A DNA stretch of 24,620 nt from DATBIS01 sp036556805 (GTDB taxonomy: Bacteria > Actinomycetota > UBA4738 > HRBIN12), in contig DATBIS010000064.1 in the NCBI GenBank assembly GCA_036556805.1, forward strand, positions 1 through 24,620. Direction: 5' to 3'. Positions 1 to 6,894 of the stretch are shown piece by piece; position 1 is the first letter of the stretch; each line of letters opens with the position of its first letter. The notes below the pieces were generated by a model that was given only the letters and a program-made list of their open reading frames with translations, ran no database searches and was not told where the DNA came from. The position numbers and the translations under genes were made by a program.

Positions 1-1
1 G

Positions 2-511
2 AGCCTGTACGTGACCTGCTCGGGCGAGGACGGCCGGCCCGAGATCCTCCGGATCTCCCCGGGCGCAAAGAGCATCGAGCGCTGGACGTCGCACGTGCAG
101 GCGTACCCGAACGGATGCCTTGTCACGCCCGGTGCGGATGCGCTCGTCGTGGTCGAGGCGCACGCGCAGCGACTCGTGCGCGTCCCGATCGAAACGGACG
201 GCTCCGCCGGCATCGTGTCGGTGATCGCGGAGCTCCCCGATACCGATCCCGACGGCGTGGCGCTCGCGGCCGACGGGTCCTACTGGGTCACGTTGTATCG
301 GCCCGACGGGCTCATGCGGATCTCGGCCGAGGGCTCCGTCGAGCTCGTGCTCGACGACCACCTCGCGTCGACGTTCGACGCGCCCACGAACCTCGCCTGG
401 GTGGGCGAGGCGCTCGCGGTCGCCGTGGTCGCGAACGTCGGCGACACGTTCCTCTCGATCGGCGACCTCGGCGTGGCGGGGCACCCCCTTCACTACCCGA
501 TGTTCGACTGA
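2..511 (+). CDS. SMP-30/gluconolactonase-like beta-propeller, 5'-truncated
   Basis: The window opens inside this gene, so only the C-terminal ~169 residues are visible. The sequence has the short repeating blades of the SMP-30/gluconolactonase/LRE family: a PDGVALAADGSYWVT strand, then RPDGLMRIS, then an APTNLAW motif near the end. These match the DG.A.D..G..W and P.N..F strands that carry metal and substrate ligands in that family. Members hydrolyse lactones or related esters, but the substrate cannot be told from this fragment. It ends 42 bases before the grdE-like gene and lies in the same reading frame, separated by its TGA. A separate promoter lies in the gap, so co-transcription with the grd genes is possible but not needed. 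The family call is fairly firm; the function is open. Confidence 0.7.
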   Translation, partial: SLYVTCSGEDGRPEILRISPGAKSIERWTSHVQAYPNGCLVTPGADALVVVEAHAQRLVRVPIETDGSAGIVSVIAELPDTDPDGVALAADGSYWVTLYRPDGLMRISAEGSVELVLDDHLASTFDAPTNLAWVGEALAVAVVANVGDTFLSIGDLGVAGHPLHYPMFD

Positions 512-516
512 AGCGG

Positions 517-545
517 TCGACCGGGCACCGAGCCCCGAGTAGACT
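517..545 (+). promoter_or_regulatory. Candidate promoter of the grd-like operon
   Basis: A TCGACC box (517-522) and a TAGACT box (540-545) are separated by exactly 17 bases. The -10-like box ends 8 bases before the TTG at 554, which would place the transcription start on or next to the start codon and give a leaderless mRNA. No Shine-Dalgarno sequence is visible before 554, which agrees with this. The call rests on pattern only. Confidence 0.45.
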
Positions 546-553
546 GTCGGCGC

Positions 554-1813
554 TTGGTATCCACGCTCGCTGATCTCGAGATCGCGACGTTCGCGGTCGA
601 CGAGGTCGTCGAGGGGACCCAGACAGGGTGGAGCGACGGTCGCCTGACCGTCTCGCTACCGCAGCTCGCGGTCGGAGCCGGACTCCCGGCGCTGGCGGAG
701 GCCACAGTCGAGGTCGTCCGTCCCGGCGACCCCGTTCGTATCTCGAACGTCCTCGACGCCGTCGTGCCCACCGTCAAGCCGGATGCGCTCGCATCGACGT
801 TCCCGGGGGCGCTGGGCACCGGCGAGCGGGGCTGTACCGGCCGAACCAACCGGCTGGACGGCGTCGCGGTGCTGAGCGCGTGCGACTGGGAACGCTCCGG
901 CTTCGTCGGCCCCGACGAGCTCCCGGACTCGATCGTCGACATGGCCGGGCCCGGCGCCGATCGGAGCCCGTTCGGCGCTACGACGAACCTCGTGCTTCGC
1001 TTCGTGCCCGCGAACGGCGCTCACGTCGAAACGGTCGACGACGCGATCCGGCGCGAGACGCTGCGGGTCGCGCGGGAGCTCGCCGCGGCGACGATCGGGC
1101 TGGGCCCTCGCGACGTCGAGACGTTCCGCTGGCCTCCCACCGACCATGCGGACGCGTCGCTCCCCGCGGTCGTCGCGATCGTCCAAGTGGCCTCGGAGGG
1201 GCCGCTCACCGATACGTTCTGGCTCGGCGAGCCGATGCGCGGCTTCGAGCCGTTCGAGGTCGACCCTCGAGCGATCCTCGACGGCTGGCTGATCAGCGGC
1301 GCCTACGACTGGGCCGCGGTGCGGAACGTCACCGCCGCCTACCAACGAGCCCCGTTGCTCCGCGACCTCCTCGCGGGTCACGGGGAGCGGCTGCGATGCG
1401 CCGGCGCGACCCTCGCGCCGGGCTACCTCGACACGGCCGAGGAGAAGCAGCGATCCGCGGAGCTCTCGGCCGAGCTCGCGGCTCGCCTCGGAGCCGACGG
1501 GGCGATCTGCACGACGTTCTCCTCCGGCAACTCGCACACGGACACGATGCTCACGGTTCGCGCGTGCGAACGGCGAGGGATCAAGACGGTCGCGCTCGTG
1601 TGCGAGACGAACGGCGGGCTCACCGACCACGTTCCCGAGGCGGACAGCCTCATCAGCACCGGCAACGAGGACGAGCTGGTCGCGCCGTGGACTCCCGCGA
1701 GGGTGGTCGGCACGGACGAACCCGCTCGGGCGGGCGAGCCGGTGCCGACGTGGGCCTACCTGAGCGCGTGCTCGCAGATGGGCGAGACCACCTGGACGGC
1801 GGTCCCGACGTGA
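554..1813 (+). CDS. grdE: Glycine/sarcosine/betaine reductase complex B, alpha/beta-type subunit (GrdE-like), lacking the pyruvoyl processing site
   Basis: At 419 residues it is close to the ~430 of GrdE/GrdG/GrdI proproteins. Family landmarks run in order: the RPGDPVRISNVLDAV segment near residue 60, IVDMAGPGAD with SPF near 130, a PLTDTFWLG segment near 225, an ILDGWLISG segment at ~243-249, and the C-terminal LGADGAICTTFSSGN.HTD and ERRGIKTVALV blocks. In complex B this subunit binds the amine substrate. Clostridial members are cut at an Asn-Cys bond (GNC) just after that ISG segment, and the Cys becomes a pyruvoyl group. Here the aligned residues are Ala250-Tyr251, so pyruvoyl formation looks impossible. 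The only usable start is TTG 554, because no ATG or GTG occurs in frame for about 200 bases and a stop lies 45 bases upstream. It is the first gene of the operon, 22 bases before grdB. Confidence 0.85.
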   Translation: MVSTLADLEIATFAVDEVVEGTQTGWSDGRLTVSLPQLAVGAGLPALAEATVEVVRPGDPVRISNVLDAVVPTVKPDALASTFPGALGTGERGCTGRTNRLDGVAVLSACDWERSGFVGPDELPDSIVDMAGPGADRSPFGATTNLVLRFVPANGAHVETVDDAIRRETLRVARELAAATIGLGPRDVETFRWPPTDHADASLPAVVAIVQVASEGPLTDTFWLGEPMRGFEPFEVDPRAILDGWLISGAYDWAAVRNVTAAYQRAPLLRDLLAGHGERLRCAGATLAPGYLDTAEEKQRSAELSAELAARLGADGAICTTFSSGNSHTDTMLTVRACERRGIKTVALVCETNGGLTDHVPEADSLISTGNEDELVAPWTPARVVGTDEPARAGEPVPTWAYLSACSQMGETTWTAVPT

Positions 1814-1835
1814 GGACGCCGTCGGCGGTGCGCGC

Positions 1836-3119
1836 ATGATCGTCCACTACCTGAACCAGTTCTTCGCGGGCCTCGGCGGGGAGGAGGCGGCCGGTCACGA
1901 GCCGGTGCGGCTCGACGGGCCCCAGGGCCCCGGTCGTGCGCTCGCCGCGGCCGGCGCGTCTCCCGACGTCACGCTCGCCTGCGGCGACGATCGGTTCGGT
2001 GAGCACGAGGCCGACTCCCTGCGCACGTTGCTCGGCTGGCTCGACGAGCTCCGGCCGGACGTGCTGATCTGCGGGCCGGCCTTCGGCGCGGGCCGGTACG
2101 GCTACGCCTGCGGCGTGCTTGCGCGCGAGGCGGGACGTCGCGGCATCCCGGTCGTCACGGCGATGACGCCGGACTCTCCCGGCCTGATGGCGGCCGAGGG
2201 CGCCGCCTACATCGTTCCCACGAGCTCCAACGTCGGGGGCATGAAGGCGGTCGTGCCGATCGTTGCCGGGTTGGCGTCGCGCCTCGCGTCGGGGGCGCCG
2301 ATCGGCGACGCCGACCAGGAGGGATACCTTCCGAGGGGCCTGCGGACGATGGTCCGGGCCGATCGCACGGGAGCCCGTCGCGCGATCGACCAGCTGCTCG
2401 CGAAGCTCGCGGGCGACCTGCACACCGAAGTCGGCCCGACTCGCGATCGCGTGCCGCCCGCTCCCGCCCTGAAGGACATGGCCCAGGCTCGCCTCGCGCT
2501 CGTGACCGAGGCGGGGTGCGTGCCGCAGGGCAATCCCGATCGGCTGCCGACGCGGCACGCGAACACGTGGTTGCGCTACCCGATCGACGACCGAGATTCG
2601 CTCGCGGGCGGGGCGTTCGAGTCCGTGCACGCGGGGTTCGACACGACCGCGGCCAACGCCGACCCGAACCGGCTCGTTCCGCTCGACGCAGCGCGGGCGC
2701 TCGAGCGTGAGGGAGCCTTCGGCGTCCTCCACGGAGCCTTCTACACCACATCGGGTGTCGACACGCCCGTGGCGGCCGCCGCGAGGTTCGGGCGGGAGAT
2801 CGCGGCGGAACTGCGAGCCGCGGACGTCGCGGCCGTGATCTTGACCGGTACCTGAGGGACCGGAACGCGTTGCGGGGCAACGCTGGCGAAGGAAATCGAA
2901 CGAGAAGGGATCCCGACGGTGTTCGTGACGGCGTTGCCGACGATCGCCCAGATGGTGGGCACGAACCGGATCCTGCGCGGCGTCGCGATCACGCATCCCA
3001 CCGGGGACCCATCCCTCGGGCTCGACGAAGAGCTCTCGCTCCGACGTCGGCTCCTCGAACGAGCGCTCGAGATGCTCGCCACGGACGTGGGACCGAACAC
3101 GGTCTGGGAGCTCGCGTGA
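1836..3119 (+). CDS. grdB: Selenoprotein B, glycine/betaine/sarcosine reductase gamma-type subunit (selenocysteine at TGA 2853-2855)
   Basis: Read through the in-frame TGA at 2853-2855, this is a full 427-residue GrdB/GrdF/GrdH-type protein. Landmarks: VHYLNQFFAGLGGEE at the N-terminus, QGPGRAL, GPAFGAGRYGYACG near 90, DRVPPAPALKDM near 205, QGNPDR near 230, HAGFDTTAANADPNR near 267, and LHGAFYTT near 300. After ILTGT comes Sec340, then GTGTRCGATLAKEIER, then PTIAQMVGTNRI and HPTGDPSLG, which close the protein as in known GrdB. Sec340 would be the catalytic selenol of complex B. The usual U-x-x-C-x-x-C motif is U-x-x-G-x-x-C here. A perfect 7-bp hairpin starts 11 bases after the TGA. The stop overlaps the grdC start (GTGA). 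Reading the TGA as a true stop would remove 87 conserved residues. Confidence 0.92.
2853..2855 (+). promoter_or_regulatory. In-frame UGA selenocysteine codon of grdB
   Basis: This TGA is codon 340 of grdB. Family homology continues in the same frame for 87 more codons, beginning with GTGTRCGA, exactly where clostridial GrdB has selenocysteine followed by GTCTRCGA (alignment from memory of the family). Confidence 0.9.
2867..2883 (+). promoter_or_regulatory. Candidate SECIS hairpin of grdB
   Basis: The arms GCGTTGC (2867-2873) and GCAACGC (2877-2883) form a perfect 7-bp stem with a GGG loop. The stem begins 11 bases after the UGA, the position and size expected of a bacterial SECIS recognised by SelB. 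It lies inside coding sequence, as bacterial SECIS elements do. Confidence 0.75.
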
Positions 3120-4435
3120 CCGGCACGCGTCGCGCCGCCGTCGTCGCCGCCTCGCTCGTGCTGGAGCACGTGCCCGACCTCGTGCGCTACGGCTCGAAGC
3201 CCTCCCGAGAGCCGGCGCAGCTCGATCGGCTGCGGGCCGCGCTTCGCCCGTTCGAGCAAGCGGTCGCGTACCCGCCGAACCAGGTCTTCATCGGCAACCT
3301 GCCACCCGAGGACCTGTGGGAGCGCCAACGCGAGTGGTGGCGACGCCCGGTGTACGCCGCCACGCCTTCCGGTCCCACCGGAGAGGTGATCGACCAGGGC
3401 CGGTTCCTCGATCTCCTCGCCGAGATCGATCGATTCGACCTCGTGCGGATGGGCGTCGAGCCGGCGCCGGGACAGCTCGCCCTCTTCCGCGGCGACGACA
3501 TCGTGGGGGCGTTCGCGGCCGACCACGAGCACGACGAGTCCCTCACCGCTCAGGTCCTCCTCGAGAACCTCTCGATCGCCGCGAGCGGCGTGCACGCCCT
3601 TCGCCACCTCCTCGCGTGCACGCGGATCGATCCGCAGTCGATCACGCACGCGATCGGATGTGGCGAGGAGGCGGTGGGCGATCGCTATCAGCGAGGCGGC
3701 GGCAACGTCGCGAAGGCGATCGCAGAACGATGCGGGCTCGAGCGCGCGAGTGCGATCGACGTGAAGTCGTTCTGCGCCGCGCCCGTGCACGCGCTCGTCG
3801 TCGCGGCGGCGCTGATCGCCGCCGGTATCGAGGAGCGGGTCGTCGTGGTGGCGGGCGGGTCGATGGGCAAGCTCGGCATGAAGTTCGAGGGCGCGCTCGC
3901 GAAGGGATACCCCATCCTCGAAGACGTCCTCGCGGGGATGGCGGTGCTGCTGGAGCCCGCCGACGGGTCGAACGGCCCGGTCGTGCGCGCCGACGCCGTC
4001 GGACGGATGCCGGTGGAGGCGGGGAGCGCTCCGCAGGCCCAACTCGAGGCCTTGGTGGGGCGTCCGTTGGACGCGCTCGGCCTGTCGATCGACGCGATCG
4101 GCACCTACGCGACCGAGCTGCACAACCCCGAGATCACCGAGCCGCACGGCGGCGGGAACGTGCCGGATCGCAACTACAAGATGCTCGCGGGATTGGGCGT
4201 CGTGCGCGGCGAGCTGACGCGCGAGGACATCCCCCGGTTCGCCCGAGCCCACGGGGTCCCCGGCTTCGCACCGACCCAGGGACACATCGCGAGCGCGGTT
4301 CCTTGGCTTCCGCATGCCCTCGCGCGCATGAAGGCCGGAGACCTCCACTCGACGATGCTGATCGCGAAGGGATCGCTGTTCCTCGGGAGGCTGACCCGGC
4401 TGTGGGACGGCGTATCCGTGACGTTGGAAGCGTGA
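3116..4435 (+). CDS. grdC: Glycine reductase complex component C, beta-type subunit (GrdC-like, KASIII fold)
   Basis: The 439-residue protein opens with the GrdC signature LEHVPDLVRYGSKP, followed by YPPNQVFIGNLPPEDLW. The rest is a 3-oxoacyl-ACP-synthase-III-like fold: IGCGEEAVGDRYQRGGGN near 182, DVKSFCAAPVHAL with nucleophile candidate Cys220, GSMGKLGMKFEGA near 250, and FAPTQGHIASAVPWLPHA near the end. In clostridia GrdC works with GrdD to take the acyl group from selenoprotein A and release acetyl phosphate; no grdD is present here. I chose the GTG at 3116 because it overlaps the grdB stop (GTGA) and the family's N-terminal motif follows directly; longer in-frame starts would lie inside grdB. 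It is somewhat shorter than clostridial GrdC (about 500 residues, from memory). Confidence 0.88.
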   Translation: MTGTRRAAVVAASLVLEHVPDLVRYGSKPSREPAQLDRLRAALRPFEQAVAYPPNQVFIGNLPPEDLWERQREWWRRPVYAATPSGPTGEVIDQGRFLDLLAEIDRFDLVRMGVEPAPGQLALFRGDDIVGAFAADHEHDESLTAQVLLENLSIAASGVHALRHLLACTRIDPQSITHAIGCGEEAVGDRYQRGGGNVAKAIAERCGLERASAIDVKSFCAAPVHALVVAAALIAAGIEERVVVVAGGSMGKLGMKFEGALAKGYPILEDVLAGMAVLLEPADGSNGPVVRADAVGRMPVEAGSAPQAQLEALVGRPLDALGLSIDAIGTYATELHNPEITEPHGGGNVPDRNYKMLAGLGVVRGELTREDIPRFARAHGVPGFAPTQGHIASAVPWLPHALARMKAGDLHSTMLIAKGSLFLGRLTRLWDGVSVTLEA

Positions 4436-4446
4436 AAGGAGCTCGC

Positions 4447-4818
4447 GTGATCGAGGCGACGGCGGACACCTTCCAGGGGCTCAGCCGGGACGGGCACGTC
4501 CTCGTCGACATCTGGGGGCCGGCGTGCCGGCCCTGCCTGGCCCTGATGCCGGTCGTCGAAGCGCTGGCCGAGACCTACGCCGATCGCGTTCGATTCCTGA
4601 AGGTGAACGCGCCGGAGAACCGCAAGGTGTGTCGCGACCTGCGCGTGGCGGGACTGCCCGCCTATCTCACGATGCGTGACGGCGTGGAGGTCGAGCGCTT
4701 GACGGGCAACGGGGTCACGCCCGAGCAGATCGAAGCCTCGATCGTCCGGCTGTTGGGCGGCGCACCCGCGGTGGGACCGCCGGTACCGGAGCACCTGCGC
4801 GACGCCCGAGGGAGGTGA
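4447..4818 (+). CDS. trxA: Thioredoxin of the grd-like operon
   Basis: A 123-residue thioredoxin-fold protein. LVDIWGPACRPC gives the redox pair Cys27-Arg-Pro-Cys30; VRFLKVNAPEN and the cis-proline loop GLPAYL follow. A Pro-rich tail of about 18 residues extends past the usual domain end. In glycine reductase operons a dedicated thioredoxin reduces the selenoprotein-A selenide-sulfide after each turnover, and its position between grdC and grdA fits that role. The GTG at 4447 is preceded by AAGGAG (4436-4441) at good spacing and starts 11 bases after the grdC stop. No thioredoxin reductase gene lies in the window, so electrons must come from elsewhere. The active site CRPC differs from the common CGPC, as is typical of partner-specific thioredoxins. 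Confidence 0.85.
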   Translation: MIEATADTFQGLSRDGHVLVDIWGPACRPCLALMPVVEALAETYADRVRFLKVNAPENRKVCRDLRVAGLPAYLTMRDGVEVERLTGNGVTPEQIEASIVRLLGGAPAVGPPVPEHLRDARGR

Positions 4819-4826
4819 GGTTCGAC

Positions 4827-5285
4827 ATGGAGCTGCGAGGCAAGAGGGTGATCGCCCTCGGCGAGCGCGACAGCGTCCCCGGCGAGGCGATCGCCGAGGT
4901 GGCGCGGTCCGCCGGCGCCGAGGTGATCGAGATTCGCACGGAGTGCTTCGTCTGAACCGCCTCCGGGGCAATGGATCCGGACAACCAGGCGATGATCAAG
5001 AGGATCGTGGACGAGTTCGGCACCGACGTCGTGGTGATGCTCGGCGCCGCGGACCCGGAGGCCGTCGAGGTGGCGGCGGAAACGGTCCGGGACGGCGATC
5101 CGGCCTGGGTGGGTCCGTTGGCCGGGGTCCAGTTGGGACTCGACGTGGTGCACGTGTTCGAGGACGAAGTCAAGCGAGAGGCCGACCCGGAGGTGTACGA
5201 GGCCCAGATCGGCTTCTTCGAGATGGCCCTGGACACCGACGAGGTGAAGGCCGCGATGCGGCGCGTCCGCGGGGAGCCGGCGTGA
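4827..5285 (+). CDS. grdA: Glycine reductase selenoprotein A (selenocysteine at TGA 4953-4955)
   Basis: Reading the TGA at 4953-4955 as selenocysteine gives a 152-residue protein that is GrdA over its whole length (family ~155-160). It starts LRGKRVIALGERDSVPGEAI, then has the diagnostic redox motif with Cys40-Phe-Val-Sec43 followed by TASGAMDPDNQ, then MLGAADPEAVEVAAETV, GPLAGVQLGLDV and YEAQIGFFEM. In the known system the selenol of GrdA takes the carboxymethyl group from complex B and passes it to complex C, then forms a selenide-sulfide that thioredoxin reduces. A strong ribosome site (GGGAGGTGAGG, 4810-4820) precedes ATG 4827. It is the last gene of the operon and converges on the SDR gene 9 bases away. 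A conventional caller would start at ATG 4971 and lose the active site. Confidence 0.94.
4953..4955 (+). promoter_or_regulatory. In-frame UGA selenocysteine codon of grdA
   Basis: This TGA is codon 43, flanked by codons for ECFV and TASGAMD, which is the invariant GrdA CFVU motif. Reading continues in frame to the true stop at 5283-5285. Confidence 0.94.
4962..4981 (+). promoter_or_regulatory. Candidate SECIS hairpin of grdA
   Basis: TCCGG (4962-4966) pairs with CCGGA (4977-4981), and a G-U pair can extend the stem inward, leaving a loop rich in G and A. It begins 6 bases after the UGA. It is weaker than the grdB hairpin but in the expected place. Confidence 0.6.
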
Positions 5286-5294
5286 ACGCGATGC

Positions 5295-6125
5295 CTATCC
5301 GCCCGTGAGCGGGCGGTCCGGCGGCGGGAGCGGAGGCGCGAGCGCGTCGTCGTACCAGCTGCCGCCGCCCACCTCGCCTCCGTCGACGATCAACGTCTGC
5401 CCCGTGACGAAGCCGGCGTCGTCCCCGGCGAGGAACAGCACGGCCATCGCCTGATCGCGCGGCGTTCCCGCGCGCCGCAGCGGGACCTTCCCGAGGTACC
5501 GGTGCACCGCGGCTCGGGCTTCGGGATCGGCGTCGAGCTCGGCCTGGACCTCGGGCGTGATCGTCTCTCCGGGTGCGACGGCGTTCACCCGGATGCCGAC
5601 GTGCCCGAGCTCGTGGGCGAACGCGGTCGTGAGCGCGCCGAGGGCGGCCTTCGATGCGTTGTAGATCGACTCGGGAGACTCGTTCCGGATCGCGTTCGCG
5701 CTCGTGATGTTCACGATCGACCCGGGGGCGCCTCGACCGATCAGATGGCGGGCGACGTCTTGCATCAGCAGGAACGGTGCGCGCACGTTCACGGCGAAGC
5801 AGGCGTCCAGCGCGTCCGGCGCAACGTCGAGTGCCGGCCCGTCGGGCTGGACCGCCGCGTCGTTCACGAGCACGTCGATCTCGCCGAGCACCTCGACCGC
5901 GGCGGGCACGATGGCCCGCACCTGGGCGACGTCCGCGAGATCGGCGGGATGGACGTGGAGCGGCCGGTCCCCGTGCTCGTCGCGCAGCGCGGTGAGCGCT
6001 CGCGCGTCCACGTCGGTCGCGAACACCCCGGCACCGGCGTCGAGGAACGCATCGACGATGGCACGGCCGATCCCGTGCGCGCCTCCGGTCACGAGCACGT
6101 GCTTGCCCTCGAACCGTTCGGTCAC
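5295..6125 (-). CDS. SDR-family NAD(P)-dependent oxidoreductase
   Basis: A 276-residue classical short-chain dehydrogenase. Visible are the cofactor loop TGGAHGIG (13-20), Asp38 at the end of strand 2 (favours NAD over NADP), NDAA (88-91), the catalytic Ser142 region and YNASK with Tyr155/Lys159, and a C-terminal TGQTLIVDGG motif. These enzymes interconvert alcohols and carbonyls; the substrate cannot be read from sequence. It starts at GTG 6125 with GAGGTGG just upstream. It is divergent from the FadR-type regulator, with a palindrome-like operator half-copy between them, so it is probably part of the same regulon and may oxidise an intermediate of the imported substrate. A Pro-rich tail of about 10 residues is unusual. 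Confidence 0.88.
   Translation of the reverse strand: MTERFEGKHVLVTGGAHGIGRAIVDAFLDAGAGVFATDVDARALTALRDEHGDRPLHVHPADLADVAQVRAIVPAAVEVLGEIDVLVNDAAVQPDGPALDVAPDALDACFAVNVRAPFLLMQDVARHLIGRGAPGSIVNITSANAIRNESPESIYNASKAALGALTTAFAHELGHVGIRVNAVAPGETITPEVQAELDADPEARAAVHRYLGKVPLRRAGTPRDQAMAVLFLAGDDAGFVTGQTLIVDGGEVGGGSWYDDALAPPLPPPDRPLTGG
5299..5316. terminator. Inverted repeat at the grdA/SDR convergence
   Basis: CCGCCCG (5299-5305) and CGGGCGG (5310-5316) form a perfect 7-bp GC stem with a TGAG loop, just past the grdA stop and inside the last codons of the opposing SDR gene. There is no T-tract, so it may only slow transcription or act with Rho. It could also be chance in GC-rich sequence. Confidence 0.35.
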
Positions 6126-6149
6126 GCGCCACCTCGCATCTTCGGTCGA

Positions 6150-6166
6150 TGGTCGACTGTTGACAG
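6150..6166. promoter_or_regulatory. Degenerate copy of the FadR-type operator
   Basis: TGGTCGACTGTTGACAG matches the perfect palindrome at 6878-6894 at 13 of 17 positions, including the whole right half GTTGACA. It lies between the divergent SDR and regulator genes, where autoregulation would be expected. Confidence 0.5.
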
Positions 6167-6174
6167 GAGGATGC

Positions 6175-6180
6175 TACGCT
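6175..6180 (+). promoter_or_regulatory. Candidate -10 box of the regulator gene (leaderless)
   Basis: TACGCT ends 8 bases before GTG 6189, the same geometry as at 540-545 and 20624-20629. It supports GTG 6189 over ATG 6171, whose AGGAGG lies directly against the start codon with no spacer. Confidence 0.4.
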
Positions 6181-6188
6181 ACGCCACC

Positions 6189-6866
6189 GTGACACCGCCG
6201 ACCGGCCTGCGACCGCTGGACGCCCCGCGCTCCCTCGCGGAGGATGCGGCCGACCGCATTCGCGAGCAGATCCTCGCCGGTGGCTTTCGTCAGGGGGAAC
6301 ACCTCGTGGAGGCGAAGATCGCCCAGCAGCTGGGGATCAGCCGGGGTCCGGTTCGGGAGGCCTTCAAGCTCCTGCGCGCCGAGGGCCTGCTGCAGGACGA
6401 GCCGCGACGGGGGATCTTCGTCGTGAGCCTCACCGCCCAGGACGTTCGCGACATCTACGGGCTGCGCGCCGCGCTCGAGGGACGCGCCGCCCGGCTGATC
6501 GCGCGGGCCCGCGACCCGGAGGTCATCGCCCGCCTTCGCGAGCTCGCCGAAGGGATCGACGCCGCGGTCGCCACGGGGGACGCCGCGGCTGCGAGCCGGG
6601 CCGACCTCGCCTTCCACGAAGGCCTGTGCCGCCTGTGCGGGAACGCCCGCATCCACGAGGTCTTCGTCCGATACGTGCCGACCCTGCGCGCCCTGCTCCG
6701 ACTCGACGAGCGGGTCGTGCGTTCGCTCGACGAGGTGTCGACGCAGCATCGCCCCCTGCTCGAGGCGATCGAGGCCGGCGACGAGGAGACGTCGTTGCTG
6801 CTCTTCGTCGAGCACGCCGAGCACGCGGGCGAGCTCATCGCCGGCGTGGTCGCGGCGAACGAATGA
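6189..6866 (+). CDS. GntR-family transcriptional regulator, FadR subfamily (FCD domain)
   Basis: A 225-residue regulator from GTG 6189 (231 if ATG 6171 is used). Residues 14-76 form the GntR winged helix, with LAEDAADRIREQILAG, LGISRGPVREAFKLLRAEGLL and the RRGIFV wing. Residues 83-220 form an all-helical FCD ligand domain with the metal-ligand set Asp139, His143, His187 and His209. Such proteins usually repress catabolic operons until they bind a small carboxylate or amino-acid-like ligand. It sits between the divergent SDR gene and the importer operon, and related palindromes lie on both sides of it (6150-6166 and 6878-6894), so it probably represses both and itself. The ligand is likely the transported compound or its product. 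Confidence 0.9.
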   Translation: MTPPTGLRPLDAPRSLAEDAADRIREQILAGGFRQGEHLVEAKIAQQLGISRGPVREAFKLLRAEGLLQDEPRRGIFVVSLTAQDVRDIYGLRAALEGRAARLIARARDPEVIARLRELAEGIDAAVATGDAAAASRADLAFHEGLCRLCGNARIHEVFVRYVPTLRALLRLDERVVRSLDEVSTQHRPLLEAIEAGDEETSLLLFVEHAEHAGELIAGVVAANE

Positions 6867-6877
6867 CGTACCCGAAG

Positions 6878-6894
6878 TTGTCAACGGTTGACAA
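6878..6894. promoter_or_regulatory. Perfect palindromic operator, likely for the FadR-type regulator
   Basis: TTGTCAACGGTTGACAA is an 8+1+8 perfect inverted repeat in the gap between the regulator and the importer operon. Its right arm contains TTGACA, the -35 box of the predicted importer promoter, so a bound protein would block RNA polymerase. It is AT-richer than its surroundings. Confidence 0.8.

Noticed and set aside
2853..2855. grdB as a pseudogene broken by a nonsense mutation
   Set aside because: The stop is at the known selenocysteine site, the downstream frame is conserved to the family end, a hairpin follows, and grdA shows the same arrangement.
2919..3119. A separate small gene after the grdB TGA
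   Set aside because: It is the C-terminal end of grdB in the same frame and starts inside the conserved VFVTALPTI segment.
2741..4348. A 535-residue minus-strand open frame opposite grdB/grdC
   Set aside because: No recognisable domain; it covers convincing GrdB and GrdC coding sequence on the plus strand.
4971..5285. A separate 104-residue gene starting at ATG 4971
   Set aside because: It is the C-terminal part of grdA; the N-terminal 48 codons, a strong ribosome site and the redox centre lie upstream in the same frame across the UGA.
5299..5316. A strong intrinsic terminator after grdA
   Set aside because: The hairpin is perfect but no T-run follows on either strand; kept only as a low-confidence feature.
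6160..6165. TTGACA as the -35 box of the FadR-type regulator promoter
   Set aside because: The nearest -10-like box (6175-6180) is only 9 bases away, too close for a normal promoter; TTGACA here is better read as an operator half-site.
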